In this document: positions 15,304-24,632 of the stretch, one piece after another
Layout: every line of letters begins with the position of its first letter
How positions within the stretch are numbered: position 1 is the first letter of the stretch
Assembly (NCBI RefSeq): GCF_000340475.1
Contig: NZ_CM001792.1
Coordinates: 49,116-113,115, forward strand
Direction of reading: 5' to 3'
Source of the DNA: Oceanobacillus kimchii X50
Lineage (GTDB): Bacteria; Bacillota; Bacilli; Bacillales; Amphibacillaceae
Length of the DNA stretch: 64,000 nucleotides
Notes under the pieces: model-generated
Seen by the model: only the letters and a program-made list of their open reading frames with translations
Databases searched by the model: none
What the model was told of the DNA's origin: nothing
Translations under genes and position numbers: made by a program

Positions 15304-15792
15304 ATGAATAGTCAAGCAATCGAAAATTGGGCAGATGAATTATTAGAGCAATACACTGAAGGGCGCAAGGATTTAGGTCGTATGAAAAAGGAATCTCCAC
15401 AAGATGATGAACACAAGATCAACAGCATGATTGGTAGTATGACTTATTCTATGGACTGGATGGAGACAGGAAGGCAACCAGATTCATATAGGGGTGTAGA
15501 TAAGCGTAATGCATACAGAATAAGCCAATATGAGGATATGGACATCATACCGGATATTAAAGAGGAATTAAGGAAAGAACGTGAACCATTGTATATGAGC
15601 CAAGAACAACGGACAACGCTATTAGAGTTATTTAGAAACTTTTCTGATAGAGAAAGACAATGTTATCTCATGTATCAAGCTGAAGGACTAAGTATGCAGA
15701 AAATAGCAGAAAGATTAGGGATAAGTAAGTGGACTGTTCGGACATACATTAATAGGGCTAAGGAAAAGGTGGAAGAAATTACAGCAGCGTGA
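15304..15792 (+). CDS. Sigma-70 region 4-like late regulator (Xpf/ArpU type)
   Basis: 162 residues. The C-terminal third is a sigma region 4/LuxR-like helix-turn-helix: FRNFSDRERQCYLMYQAEGL then SMQKIAERLGISKWTVRTYI. The N-terminal part is polar and helical. Such proteins (PBSX Xpf, ArpU) switch on late phage genes, and this one lies just before the terminase block. RBS GAGAGGGGGCG precedes ATG 15304. Confidence 0.82.
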   Translation: MNSQAIENWADELLEQYTEGRKDLGRMKKESPQDDEHKINSMIGSMTYSMDWMETGRQPDSYRGVDKRNAYRISQYEDMDIIPDIKEELRKEREPLYMSQEQRTTLLELFRNFSDRERQCYLMYQAEGLSMQKIAERLGISKWTVRTYINRAKEKVEEITAA

Positions 15793-15811
15793 TATGTCGC
15801 ACGTATGTCGC
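15793..15811 (+). repeat. Tandem TATGTCGCAC repeat
   Basis: Two copies of ATGTCGCAC separated by GT, immediately after the late-regulator stop. It may be the operator for late transcription. The remaining 15812-15985 is AT-rich, with a short CTTACGGTCTTATAAT stretch and no gene. Confidence 0.4.
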
Positions 15812-15985
15812 ACAGAGTTTTTATAGATGAAAGGGTATAGAACACTAATCTAGTATAGAGCGTGTTCTTTGAAGACCTTACGGTCTTATAATATAAATAT
15901 ACTATATAAGGGAAAGTAACTCACACTTGAATCCCGGTTATAAAATAGTCTATAATTATCTAAAAATATCATTTGCGGTGGTTGA

Positions 15986-16453
15986 ATGGACATATATACT
16001 TTAGTGGGGTTTTACGCGACAATAATTGGAACAGTAATAGGATTTTTTAGTTTAATTTATGCAATTTATATAAGTAAGACCGCGACAAAAATAAAAAATA
16101 ATCTTATGTCGATGCATATACAAAATGAGTATAAAAAAAGTAAAAAATCTTTACTAACGTCGTTAAGTATAACTTATAAAATGGCTAAAGACGACAACAT
16201 TATAGATCATTGGACAATTAACGAGGTTTTAATCGAGGTATACAATTATAGGAAAATCTTATCAAAAGATACTATTAAAACCATAAAAAAACTAGATAAA
16301 ATAATAAATAATAACCTTTACAGTAAATTGTTTGAATTAAAAGGTGAGGGTCGTTATCAAAGACAAGTGGGAATATTGATTTATGAATTAATAAAGAAAT
16401 TACAGACTGATTTTGATGAAAAAGAAAATTGGCTAGAGGTGATAACAAAGTGA
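15986..16453 (+). CDS. Single-span membrane protein with cytoplasmic helical domain
   Basis: 155 residues. One N-terminal transmembrane segment (about 5-30, TLVGFYATIIGTVIGFFSLI) precedes a Lys-rich helical domain. Overlaps the next gene by one base (TGATG), so the two form a coupled pair. The pair sits between the late regulator and terS, a common place for accessory phage genes such as superinfection exclusion. No family recognised. Confidence 0.7.
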   Translation: MDIYTLVGFYATIIGTVIGFFSLIYAIYISKTATKIKNNLMSMHIQNEYKKSKKSLLTSLSITYKMAKDDNIIDHWTINEVLIEVYNYRKILSKDTIKTIKKLDKIINNNLYSKLFELKGEGRYQRQVGILIYELIKKLQTDFDEKENWLEVITK

Positions 16454-16857
16454 TGAATGAAATTGATGTGGAAAATTTTGTAAAAGAATTACAAGTGAAG
16501 ACATCTAATAGTGAGATTCAATGGGAAGAAGCGTCTAATCATGAGAGGTATAAATATTTAGAGCGTACTCAAAACTTTAGTAAGATTAAAGAAATATATT
16601 TAAACAAGAATAAATCTAGGGATATCGTAGCAGTGGGTAAGTTTGAACGTCAAATTTATTACGAAGAAGAAAAATATTACTATGATGATATTTATTTCAT
16701 ATCTTTTACTAATGAAAAGATGGGGAGTCTAATTACATTTTCGGAGCAAAGTGATCTTGGAATGAGTTTTCAAGTGGAGCTGGGTAAATTGCATAGAATT
16801 GTCCAGATTCAAAGTAGCGGATTATCAAATAAATTAAAAAATTGGTTTGATGATTAA
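16453..16857 (+). CDS. Soluble accessory protein coupled to the membrane gene
   Basis: 134 residues, starting at the ATG that overlaps the upstream stop. Mixed alpha/beta with aromatic strands (KFERQIYYEEEKYYYDDIYF, then SLITFSEQSDLGMSFQV). No motif of a known enzyme is visible. Ends just before a strong terminator that isolates the pair from terS. Confidence 0.68.
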   Translation: MNEIDVENFVKELQVKTSNSEIQWEEASNHERYKYLERTQNFSKIKEIYLNKNKSRDIVAVGKFERQIYYEEEKYYYDDIYFISFTNEKMGSLITFSEQSDLGMSFQVELGKLHRIVQIQSSGLSNKLKNWFDD

Positions 16858-16866
16858 AATAATCTT

Positions 16867-16892
16867 AGCATCTCATATGAGGTGCTTTTTTC
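16867..16892 (+). terminator. Terminator before the terminase operon
   Basis: Perfect stem AGCATCTCA / TGAGGTGCT with one G-T pair and a TA loop, followed by six T. Confidence 0.85.
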
Positions 16893-16926
16893 TATACCCA
16901 AAATCGGAGGTGGATGGTGAATGTAA

Positions 16927-17694
16927 ATGAAATGGGATAATATTAAAAAAGAATGGGAAACCAGTAAGATTACTTTAAAAGATCTTGCTGCTAAATATGA
17001 GATAAAGCTAGGAACATTAAAGAGTAGAAAAAGTCGTGAAGGTTGGTCGAGGGAGGCAACTAAAAAGGATGCAACCAAAAGTAAAAAAGTTGCAACCAAA
17101 AAGAAGATCGGAGGACAACCGGGAAATAAAGGAAATCCTAATCCAACGCCTAAGTTTGCAAAACGCAACAGTTCAGCAGTCACGCATGGTCTATTTGCTA
17201 AATACCTACCTGATGAAACGATGGAAATAGTGAATGGAATGAACGATGTTTCTCCACTAGAAATATTATGGATGAACATACAAATGCAGTTTGCGTCGAT
17301 TATGCGAGCTCAACAGATCATGTTTGTCCAAGATAAATATGAAATTACTAAAGAGGTAAAGAAAACCGAAACATCGGATGGAGAGAACTTCACAACTGAA
17401 AAGAATGAATGGGAGATACAATTCGCTTGGGATAAACAGGCGAATTTTTTAAATTCTCAAAGTCGAGCCATGGGTGAATTGAGAAGTATGCTTAAACAAT
17501 TCTATGAGTTAGCTGAACATGACGATAAACGTCTGTTAGAAGTGGAACGCATGCAGACAGCTATTGATAAAACAAAGAAAGAGACGGAGTTTATCGAAGA
17601 ACGTACGAAACTCCTCAAAGGACAGAAGAAAGATACTGGTTTGTTAGATGCATTAATTGAAGGGCGTAAGCGATATGAGCAAGCTAAAGATTGA
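16927..17694 (+). CDS. terS: Terminase small subunit
   Basis: 255 residues. TerS recognises phage DNA for packaging. A basic N-terminal helix-turn-helix (about 1-45, ITLKDLAAKYEIKLGTLKSR, then EGWSREA) precedes a Gly/Asn-rich GGQPGNKGNPNP region typical of PBSX-type small terminases and a helical oligomerisation region. The 3' end overlaps the large subunit start by 20 bp. Confidence 0.9.
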   Translation: MKWDNIKKEWETSKITLKDLAAKYEIKLGTLKSRKSREGWSREATKKDATKSKKVATKKKIGGQPGNKGNPNPTPKFAKRNSSAVTHGLFAKYLPDETMEIVNGMNDVSPLEILWMNIQMQFASIMRAQQIMFVQDKYEITKEVKKTETSDGENFTTEKNEWEIQFAWDKQANFLNSQSRAMGELRSMLKQFYELAEHDDKRLLEVERMQTAIDKTKKETEFIEERTKLLKGQKKDTGLLDALIEGRKRYEQAKD

Positions 17695-18952
17695 GTTCTC
17701 GGATAAACAGCTAGAAACCATATATCGACCTTATGATTACACCATGGATGTGTTAGAAGGTACTCCAAGAAGCGGTAAAACGACTGCCGGTCATTTCCGT
17801 TATGCGGATTATCTAACAAATTCTAGAGATTCAAACCACTTAATTACTGCTTATAACCAAGAGCAGGCATTCCGTTTGTTTATTGATGGCGATGGAACTG
17901 GATTAATGCATATATTCGCTGATCTAGCAGAAATCAAACACGATGAACATGGGGATCATTTACAAGTTCATACTCCAAATGGAATTAAGCGTGTTTATTA
18001 CAAAGGTGGAGCAAAGGCAAATAGCGTTGGTGCTATAACTGGTATGTCATTAGGTAGCGTTGTATTTTGTGAGATTAACCTACTTAATATGGGCATGATT
18101 CAAGAGTGTTTCAGACGTACTTTTGCAGCGCAGGACAGATATTTTTTAGCAGATTTAAACCCACCAGCGCCTAATCATCCTGTTATAAGTGAGGTATTCG
18201 ATGTTCAAGACACTAGATTGACACACTGGACCATACAAGATAATCCGATAATTAGTGAAGAACGTAAACAAGAAATATTTGAAACACTAAGTAAGAACCC
18301 GTATTTACTTGATCGTGACTGGTATGGAAAAAGAGTGATGCCAGAAGGCGTTATTTACTCCATGTTTAACCCTGCCGAGCATGAAAAAGCTACATTACTT
18401 GGTAAACCCTATGAAATGTTTTTTGTTGCTGATGGTGGTCAATCGGATGCGACTTCCTACAGTTGTAATATAGTTACACTTTATGATGGGAAATTTCGCT
18501 TAAATAGGGTCGCAAATTACTATCATTCTGGTGCAGAGACGGGACAAGTTAAATCAATGAGCAAATATGCGAAAGAAATAAAGAAATTCGTCCAATGGTG
18601 TACCAATAAATATGAGATGCGCTTTTCTGACATGTTCGTTGACCCTGCTTGTAAATCGTTGCGAGAGGAACTACATGATATCCATATTGATACATCTAGG
18701 GCAGATAACAACGCATCGGACGCTAAGAAACAAGGAGGGGGAATTGAGGTAGGTATAGAGCGACTTCAAAACTCCATGACCAATGATCAATTTTTCTTGG
18801 TTGAAAATGACAAATATGATCATTACAACTTTATTAAAGAAATTGGAATGTACGTCCGAGACGACAATGGAAAGCCAATTGATGATTACAACCATGCTAT
18901 GGACGAAGCACGATATGCGAACAATCACTTTTATCACAACTATGTATTGTAG
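17675..18952 (+). CDS. terL: Terminase large subunit (PBSX family)
   Basis: 425 residues: packaging ATPase plus nuclease. The Walker A motif GTPRSGKT lies near residue 28, and the second ATPase strand (LGSVVFCEINLL) around 125 is followed by the coupling region. The nuclease half starts with FFVADGGQSDATS (acidic metal ligand) and contains MFVDPACKSLREEL and a final MDEARYAN. ATG 17675 is preferred to 17657 because it gives the usual MSKLKIEFSDKQ start and has AAGGG upstream. Confidence 0.93.
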   Translation: MSKLKIEFSDKQLETIYRPYDYTMDVLEGTPRSGKTTAGHFRYADYLTNSRDSNHLITAYNQEQAFRLFIDGDGTGLMHIFADLAEIKHDEHGDHLQVHTPNGIKRVYYKGGAKANSVGAITGMSLGSVVFCEINLLNMGMIQECFRRTFAAQDRYFLADLNPPAPNHPVISEVFDVQDTRLTHWTIQDNPIISEERKQEIFETLSKNPYLLDRDWYGKRVMPEGVIYSMFNPAEHEKATLLGKPYEMFFVADGGQSDATSYSCNIVTLYDGKFRLNRVANYYHSGAETGQVKSMSKYAKEIKKFVQWCTNKYEMRFSDMFVDPACKSLREELHDIHIDTSRADNNASDAKKQGGGIEVGIERLQNSMTNDQFFLVENDKYDHYNFIKEIGMYVRDDNGKPIDDYNHAMDEARYANNHFYHNYVL

Positions 18953-18963
18953 GTGGTGAATTA

Positions 18964-20454
18964 ATGTTAAAACGAATTATAGATGCAGTGAAAGGAGGCT
19001 TGTATCGAATGGGGTTAATTAAAGGCATAGATAAGATACAAAACCACAAACACATCAATATCAACCAGAATATGTATAACAAAATGTCGATATGGCAATC
19101 GTTGTACAAGGGATATTACCCAGATTGGCATGATATTTACGAGCATACGATATCTGGAAAAAAGCATCGTAAGAAAGACACGTTGATGATGGCAAAAACT
19201 GCTGCTGCAGAAATGGCTAGTCTTGTATTTAATGAAAAATGCAGTATTAGTATTGGAGATGGGGAGAACCGCACCTCAAAATTTGTGGAAGAAGTGTTCA
19301 AGCAAAATAAATTTAATAAAAAATTTCAAGATCACTTAGAGTATAACTTTGCCTTAGGCGGTATGGTCATTAAGCCATTCGTGAAAGAAGGTAAGATTAT
19401 GCTCTCTTTTGTTACTGCAGATAGTTTTATCCCGATTGCTTGGCATAATGACACGATTACAGAAGGTGTTTTCATTGGAGAGTACCATAAGGGCGATAAG
19501 AAATACACGCACTTAGAATGGCATACATGGGATAAGAAGGCTAATCAATACGTTGTTGATCATGAATTATATGAATCAAACGGTACGGAGTTAGGTGTAC
19601 GTGTTTCATTAGAGATCATCTTCCCAGATATGAAAGAGCAATATCGCTTTAACAACTTGAAAAAGCCTTTATTCACTTATTTCAAGCCGAATACTGCTAA
19701 TAATATTGATTTACAGTCACCGATGGGAATCTCCATATTTGCGAATGCTTTAGATACATTAAAAGCGATCGATACTGCTTTTGATAGTTTTCATAGGGAG
19801 TTCAGGCTAGGGAAAAAACGGATTATTGTTCCTGCTCACATGGTTAAAACTGTTGTAGATCCGAAAACACAAGAGATCCATCGTTATTTTGATGATACAG
19901 ACGAGACCTACGAAGCAATGAAGTTCAAAGATGATGAAGAAGGGATAAAAGATATTAATGTGACTCTTCGAGTTGATGAACATATCGCAGGTATTAATGC
20001 TTTATTAAATCTCTATGCTACTCAGACAGGTTTTTCTTTGGGCACTTTTTCCTTTGATGGTCAGAGTGTAAAGACCGCAACCGAGGTAATGAGCGAAAAC
20101 AGTAAAACATTTAAATCCAAGAAATCACATGAAACCATTATTGAAGGTGGTTTACAGGATGTAATTGAATCTATTATTGCGATTGCCAAGGTCTATAACA
20201 TCTTTAATGGTGAACGTGATATAGATATCACCATTACTTTTGATGATTCTGTCATCGAGGATAACGCTGCAGAACTAGCTCGAACAATTCAAGAGGTATC
20301 TAATAAGCTATTGCCTCGAAAACGAGCAATCATGCGTATATATGGTCTAAATGAAGAGGAAGCACAGGCATGGATGGAGGAAATCAATGAAGAAAATCAA
20401 AGCACAAATGCTAGTGATGTTGATTTCTTCGGTACAGGTTCGGATGATGACTAA
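18964..20454 (+). CDS. Portal protein (SPP1 Gp6-like)
   Basis: 496 residues. Forms the dodecameric ring at the capsid vertex through which DNA passes. The N-terminus, middle (PLFTYFKPNTANNIDLQSPM, GISIFANALDTLKAIDTAFD) and TATEVMSENSKTFKSKKSHE match phage portal proteins of the SPP1 type. It follows terL by 11 bp and ends overlapping the next start by one base. Confidence 0.92.
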   Translation: MLKRIIDAVKGGLYRMGLIKGIDKIQNHKHININQNMYNKMSIWQSLYKGYYPDWHDIYEHTISGKKHRKKDTLMMAKTAAAEMASLVFNEKCSISIGDGENRTSKFVEEVFKQNKFNKKFQDHLEYNFALGGMVIKPFVKEGKIMLSFVTADSFIPIAWHNDTITEGVFIGEYHKGDKKYTHLEWHTWDKKANQYVVDHELYESNGTELGVRVSLEIIFPDMKEQYRFNNLKKPLFTYFKPNTANNIDLQSPMGISIFANALDTLKAIDTAFDSFHREFRLGKKRIIVPAHMVKTVVDPKTQEIHRYFDDTDETYEAMKFKDDEEGIKDINVTLRVDEHIAGINALLNLYATQTGFSLGTFSFDGQSVKTATEVMSENSKTFKSKKSHETIIEGGLQDVIESIIAIAKVYNIFNGERDIDITITFDDSVIEDNAAELARTIQEVSNKLLPRKRAIMRIYGLNEEEAQAWMEEINEENQSTNASDVDFFGTGSDDD

Positions 20455-21542
20455 TGGATAAATGGGTATCGCAAAGCCTTACCAAGCCTGTAACCGATGT
20501 TTATTTGTCTATTGAAGATCAGATATTAAAGAATATTGCCAAGAAGATTGCGAGAGATAATAGCATTCTTATTGATATAGAAAAGAATAGAAATACGCAA
20601 TTAGTAGAATCGTGGCAACTAAGTAGATTAAGTGAACTAGATGCTATCAACAAAGAGCATATAGAAATTATTTCTTCCCGTTCTGGTAAAATCATGCAAG
20701 AGGTAGAAAAGATGTTATCCAATGCAGGATATAGCGCAGTAGATGATATAGAGGGTGACATGCTCGAAGGTGCAAAAGATAGTGAATCCTTAAAAAATGT
20801 GTTGGTTGGATATCAGAGGCAAGCAAAAAACACGCTTAATCTTACGAATACAACCATATTAAACCTCTCAAGGCAAAAGTACCTCGATGTCATCAATGAT
20901 ACTACTGGGAAGGTGCTCGCAGGTGTTTCTACTCCGCAACAAGCATTAAGAGAATCTATTAAGGGGCTAGCAGATAAAGGTGTCCCTGCACTAGTAGATA
21001 AAAGTGGTAGGGAATGGTCTACGGCAGCATATGTAAGTATGGTAATGCGTTCAACAAGTAATAATGTTGCCAATGATATGCAAGATACTCGAATGGATGA
21101 GTACGATGTGGATCTTGTTGAAGTCAGTTCTCATGATGGTGCCAGACCTTTATGTGCTCCATATCAAGGACGAATATTTTCTCGTTCCGGAAATCATCCA
21201 AAATATCCGGCGTTAGGTGATACCAGTATGGGACATCCTGCTGGCTTATTTGGCGTGCATTGCGGTCATATGAAGTATCCATACTTTGAAGGTACAAAGA
21301 AAACATACAATCCTGTAAGTAGCGAGAAGAATGATCGTATGTATGAAGAAAGTCAGAAGCAACGTTATCTGGAAAGGGAAATCAGAAAAGCAAAGCGGGA
21401 AATGGCTATGATGATTGAACTTGATGATGATATAGGAATTGTTGAAGCTGACGACAGAATAAAGGAGCGCCAAGCGAACTTAAGAAGCTTTATTAAGAGC
21501 ACTGGACGTACTCGAAATAACGAAAGGGAACAAATACGTTAA
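20454..21542 (+). CDS. Minor capsid protein (phage_min_cap2 type)
   Basis: 362 residues. Head-associated protein similar to minor capsid protein 2 of A118-like phages. A helical N-terminal region is followed by the domain EVSSHDGARPLCAPYQGRIF ... MGHPAGLFGVHCGHMKYPYF, which carries conserved His and Cys residues and is characteristic of this family. The tail is charged and helical. The start overlaps the portal stop. Confidence 0.9.
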   Translation: MDKWVSQSLTKPVTDVYLSIEDQILKNIAKKIARDNSILIDIEKNRNTQLVESWQLSRLSELDAINKEHIEIISSRSGKIMQEVEKMLSNAGYSAVDDIEGDMLEGAKDSESLKNVLVGYQRQAKNTLNLTNTTILNLSRQKYLDVINDTTGKVLAGVSTPQQALRESIKGLADKGVPALVDKSGREWSTAAYVSMVMRSTSNNVANDMQDTRMDEYDVDLVEVSSHDGARPLCAPYQGRIFSRSGNHPKYPALGDTSMGHPAGLFGVHCGHMKYPYFEGTKKTYNPVSSEKNDRMYEESQKQRYLEREIRKAKREMAMMIELDDDIGIVEADDRIKERQANLRSFIKSTGRTRNNEREQIR

Positions 21543-21554
21543 GGGGGTGAGGGC

Positions 21555-21686
21555 TTGCCAGTAAGTAAAAAAGAGCATGAGAAATTAAAGGAACAAGTGG
21601 ATGGATTGGAAAAAGCATTCTTTCAATTGACGGAAGTTGTGAAGGATTTGAAGGAAAAAGAAAAGGGTCCAACTTATTTTAGTTAG
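21555..21686 (+). CDS. 43-residue charged helical protein
   Basis: TTG start directly after AAGGGGGTGAGGG; sequence EHEKLKEQVDGLEKAFFQLT, VVKDLKEKEK, a coiled-coil-like helix. It ends just before a terminator. Similar tiny genes occur between minor capsid and scaffold genes in Bacillus phages. Confidence 0.5.
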   Translation: MPVSKKEHEKLKEQVDGLEKAFFQLTEVVKDLKEKEKGPTYFS

Positions 21687-21687
21687 T

Positions 21688-21717
21688 GCACTCAGCAGGC
21701 GAGCGCTGGGTGCTTTT
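21688..21717 (+). terminator. Terminator upstream of the scaffold gene
   Basis: Stem GCACTCAGC / GCTGGGTGC with an 8-nt loop and TTTTATT. Separates the packaging/portal genes from the scaffold-capsid genes. Confidence 0.8.
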
Positions 21718-21802
21718 ATTATGCAATAACTCGTAGCTATGCGATAAATAGCAACCTTTACGTGGACTCGACCATGTTAAAAAATGTAAAAGGAGAATGG
21801 AT

Positions 21803-22363
21803 ATGGACAGAGATTTTTTAAAGAACCTAGGTTTAGAAAGTGAAAGTATCGATAAGATTATGGTTGAACATGGAAAATCAGTAAATGACTTGAAGGAAAA
21901 AGCAGAAAAGGCAGATACGCTTGAAAGCCAAGTCAACGATTATAAGCAACAGATTGCTGATCGTGACACACAACTGAAAGACCTCGGGGAAAAGGCGAAG
22001 GGTAATGAAGATTTAACTGCTGAAATCGATCGTTTGAAGGAAGAGAATGAAACAACTAAGTCAGAGCTGGAACAGAAATTGGAGCAACAAGCATTTGATC
22101 ACAAGTTAGAAAACACATTGAAAGATGCCAATGTAAAGAATCCAACTGCAGTTAAAGCCTTACTTAATCTAGATGAAGTTAAATTAGACGGTGACAAGTT
22201 GCGTGGATTAGATACGCAACTGGAAGGATTAAAAGAATCTGATGATTACCTGTTTCAGTCCGAGCAAAACAATAATGACCCTAGCTTGGAATATACTCCG
22301 GGAAGTCATCAACAAGGCGGAGGCGGAGATGATGCCTTCGCACAAACATTATTAGGAAAATAG
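21803..22363 (+). CDS. Capsid scaffolding protein (Gp20 type)
   Basis: 186 residues. Long charged coiled coil (about 30-105, repeated KEKAEK, QVNDYKQQIADRD, ENETTKSELEQKLE), then a small C-terminal domain NPTAVKALLNLDEVKLDG typical of Gp20-like scaffolds. ATG 21803 lies 7 nt after AAGGAG; ATG 21797 would overlap the RBS. Immediately precedes the capsid gene. Confidence 0.9.
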   Translation: MDRDFLKNLGLESESIDKIMVEHGKSVNDLKEKAEKADTLESQVNDYKQQIADRDTQLKDLGEKAKGNEDLTAEIDRLKEENETTKSELEQKLEQQAFDHKLENTLKDANVKNPTAVKALLNLDEVKLDGDKLRGLDTQLEGLKESDDYLFQSEQNNNDPSLEYTPGSHQQGGGGDDAFAQTLLGK

Positions 22364-22376
22364 GAGATGATTAAAC

Positions 22377-23291
22377 ATGCCAAATGCAATTAACTATGCA
22401 CAAAGATATCAGACTCAATTAGACCAAGTAATCAAACAAACGACACTTACAAATGACCTTGAAACACAAGGAGTAAACTGGATGGGGGCAAAAACGTTCC
22501 ATGTACCTCATTTATCTGTTTCTGGTTATAAGCAACATACTCGAAACGGTGGCTATAATCGAGGCACAGTAGACGTTACACATGAGCCATATACACTTAG
22601 CTTTGATCGTGACGTTGAGTTCTTCGTTGATCAAATGGATGTAGATGAATCAAATCAAGCTGCAAGTGCTGCAAATGTAACTCGGATATTCTTGACGGAA
22701 AATGCGGGTCCAGAAATTGATGCATATCGTTTCTCTAAACTAGCGCAAAAAGCGCAAGAATTGGAACAAGCGAAAGATGAGAACGTAACGGATGGTACTC
22801 CGAAAGACGTATTTGACCGATTGAAATCCGACATTCGAAAAGTACGTAAGTTTGGTACTGCAAATCTAAAAGCCTATGTATCTACCGATGTGATGGATGC
22901 CATTGAGAAGTACAAGGAAGGCAAAGGGACTTTTTCTTTACAGAATCAGGATACGACAATTGAAACTCGGGTTACAACTATTGATGGGGTAATACTTATT
23001 GAAGTATTCGATGTTGACCGTTTCCATACTGCATATGATTTTACAGATGGTTATATACCGGCTAACGATGCACAAGAATTAAACTGGATTATTGTTTATA
23101 AAGGTGCGATTGTTGCAAAGGCGAAACTGAACTCAGTGTATTTGTTCCAACCAGGTCAACATACCGAGGGTGACGGATACCTGTATCAAAATCGTATGTA
23201 CCATGACTTGTTTGTGCTTAAACACCAAGCAAAAGGTTTAGTTGTATCGAATAAAGCACCGTCATCTGGTGGCGGTGGAGAAGAACAATAA
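22377..23291 (+). CDS. Major capsid protein
   Basis: 304 residues. Position after the scaffold and features such as GVNWMGAKTFHVPHLSVSGY, VTHEPYTLSFDRDVEFFVDQ and DVFDRLKSDIRKVRKFG are typical of A118-type capsid proteins. Ends in a Gly/Glu-rich tail (SSGGGGEEQ). Strong RBS; expected to be the most abundant virion protein. Confidence 0.9.
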   Translation: MPNAINYAQRYQTQLDQVIKQTTLTNDLETQGVNWMGAKTFHVPHLSVSGYKQHTRNGGYNRGTVDVTHEPYTLSFDRDVEFFVDQMDVDESNQAASAANVTRIFLTENAGPEIDAYRFSKLAQKAQELEQAKDENVTDGTPKDVFDRLKSDIRKVRKFGTANLKAYVSTDVMDAIEKYKEGKGTFSLQNQDTTIETRVTTIDGVILIEVFDVDRFHTAYDFTDGYIPANDAQELNWIIVYKGAIVAKAKLNSVYLFQPGQHTEGDGYLYQNRMYHDLFVLKHQAKGLVVSNKAPSSGGGGEEQ

Positions 23292-23307
23292 GGGAGGATG
23301 AACAAAT

Positions 23308-23553
23308 ATGCCATACTTTCGTAAAGACAATGTTGTATTAAAAGAAAACAATGAAGGGCGTATAAAAGAATTACTTGCAATGGGTTATCAGAAGGCAGAT
23401 GAAAAAGGAAAGGTGCTCGGTAAGAAGAAAGAGGAAACCGTACCTAAATCAACCCATGAAAAAGTTGTAAAAGAAAATAAGGAACTCAAAGAAAGAGTAA
23501 AACAACTTGAGAAAGAGCAACAAGAAGAAAATCAAAAGGCATCCTCTAAATAG
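23308..23553 (+). CDS. Small charged head protein
   Basis: 81 residues. A short N-terminal YFRKDNVVLKENNEGRIKEL, then a long Lys/Glu coiled coil. Located between capsid and connector genes with its own AGGGAGG. Function unknown; related phages carry a similar gene here. Confidence 0.65.
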   Translation: MPYFRKDNVVLKENNEGRIKELLAMGYQKADEKGKVLGKKKEETVPKSTHEKVVKENKELKERVKQLEKEQQEENQKASSK

Positions 23554-23564
23554 GGGGTGTCTTT

Positions 23565-23942
23565 TTGTATATTGATGCAGGTTACTATTTAGATGAATAT
23601 GAAGGTACTCCTATGGAAGATGAAAAAGAACTTAATCGTTGTATTAAGCGTGCTTCAGATGTAATTGATGGAGAAACTAACTTTTCTATTGATGAGGATA
23701 AGCTAGTAGATGTACAAAAGAATCTATTAAAAAAAGCAACAGCCATCATGACAGAGCATTTTGTGATGAATGGGGGCTATATAGCTACTAAACAACAAGA
23801 AACGATGCAAAGTGTGAATGTTGGCTCATTTAGTTACTCCATGAATGCGGAAGCTTCTACTCAAATTCCTAATGGGGTTATGCAGAATCTAGCATATGCA
23901 GGCTTATTGTACAGGGGAATAGGTGCTTATCATGGTCATTAG
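23565..23942 (+). CDS. Head-tail connector protein
   Basis: 125 residues, TTG start after GGGGGTG. YIDAGYYLDEYEGTP, LNRCIKRASDVIDGET and a helical pattern match the small connector (gp6/Gp15-of-SPP1-like) proteins that bind under the portal. Overlaps the next gene by 11 bp. Confidence 0.8.
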   Translation: MYIDAGYYLDEYEGTPMEDEKELNRCIKRASDVIDGETNFSIDEDKLVDVQKNLLKKATAIMTEHFVMNGGYIATKQQETMQSVNVGSFSYSMNAEASTQIPNGVMQNLAYAGLLYRGIGAYHGH

Positions 23943-24267
23943 TCCAATTCCAAAACATTTACTCCCTCACACAATCCAATATAAAGCATATGAGGGATCT
24001 AGTGGATGGGATGGTACTCACGCCCCTCCTCTTAAAATAGAACACGTGAGAGTTACACCTGTAAGCAAATTAAAGCGTACTTCCAATAGTGAAGGTGAAG
24101 AGGTCAATCATGTTGTTTTAGTAGATCGAGTCAATTCGTCAGCATTTCCCAATTTTAAAATAAGATCCGAAATTGAGTTTAATGGTGTTAATCGTGAAGT
24201 GGTTGATGTTAAACCTCATTATGCGTTTGGTAGTGAACCACACCATTACGAACTGGAACTAAGGTGA
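23932..24267 (+). CDS. Minor capsid / head closure protein 1
   Basis: 111 residues from ATG 23932, inside the end of the connector gene. PKHLLPHTIQYKAYEG and HYELELR at the C-terminus are typical of the first of the three consecutive minor-capsid genes of A118-like phages. Probably the head-closure protein. Confidence 0.78.
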   Translation: MVISPIPKHLLPHTIQYKAYEGSSGWDGTHAPPLKIEHVRVTPVSKLKRTSNSEGEEVNHVVLVDRVNSSAFPNFKIRSEIEFNGVNREVVDVKPHYAFGSEPHHYELELR

Positions 24268-24271
24268 TAGT

Positions 24272-24622
24272 GTGATTGATGTAAAAGTTGATTTCGATAA
24301 GAATAAAGTAAATAAAAAATTAGATAATGCATTAGGTTTTGGTCAATTTGTTTTGGATAATCAGGTTTTAAAAGATAGTAACTACTATATCCCCATGCGT
24401 TCTAAGAATACTAGAGTTAGTGGGATTACACATTCAAAAATTGGGAATGGAGAGATACGTTGGGTAACTCCATACGTAAGAGAAATATATTTTAATTCGA
24501 ACTATAATTTCTCTAAAGACATAAATCCGAATGCTAGAGGGCTTTGGTTTGAAGCTGCCAAAGCAGAAAAACTTAAACAATGGTTAGATGAGGCACAAAA
24601 AGCAGCGAGATCAAAATATTAG
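24272..24622 (+). CDS. Minor capsid protein 2 (small; HK97 gp10-like position)
   Basis: 116 residues, GTG start. The segment DNQVLKDSNYYIPMRSKN, then TPYVREIYFN and ARGLWFEAAKAEKLKQW matches the second small minor-capsid family. In tailed phages this position holds the neck/tail-completion protein. Confidence 0.8.
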   Translation: MIDVKVDFDKNKVNKKLDNALGFGQFVLDNQVLKDSNYYIPMRSKNTRVSGITHSKIGNGEIRWVTPYVREIYFNSNYNFSKDINPNARGLWFEAAKAEKLKQWLDEAQKAARSKY

Positions 24623-24632
24623 GAGGTATGAT

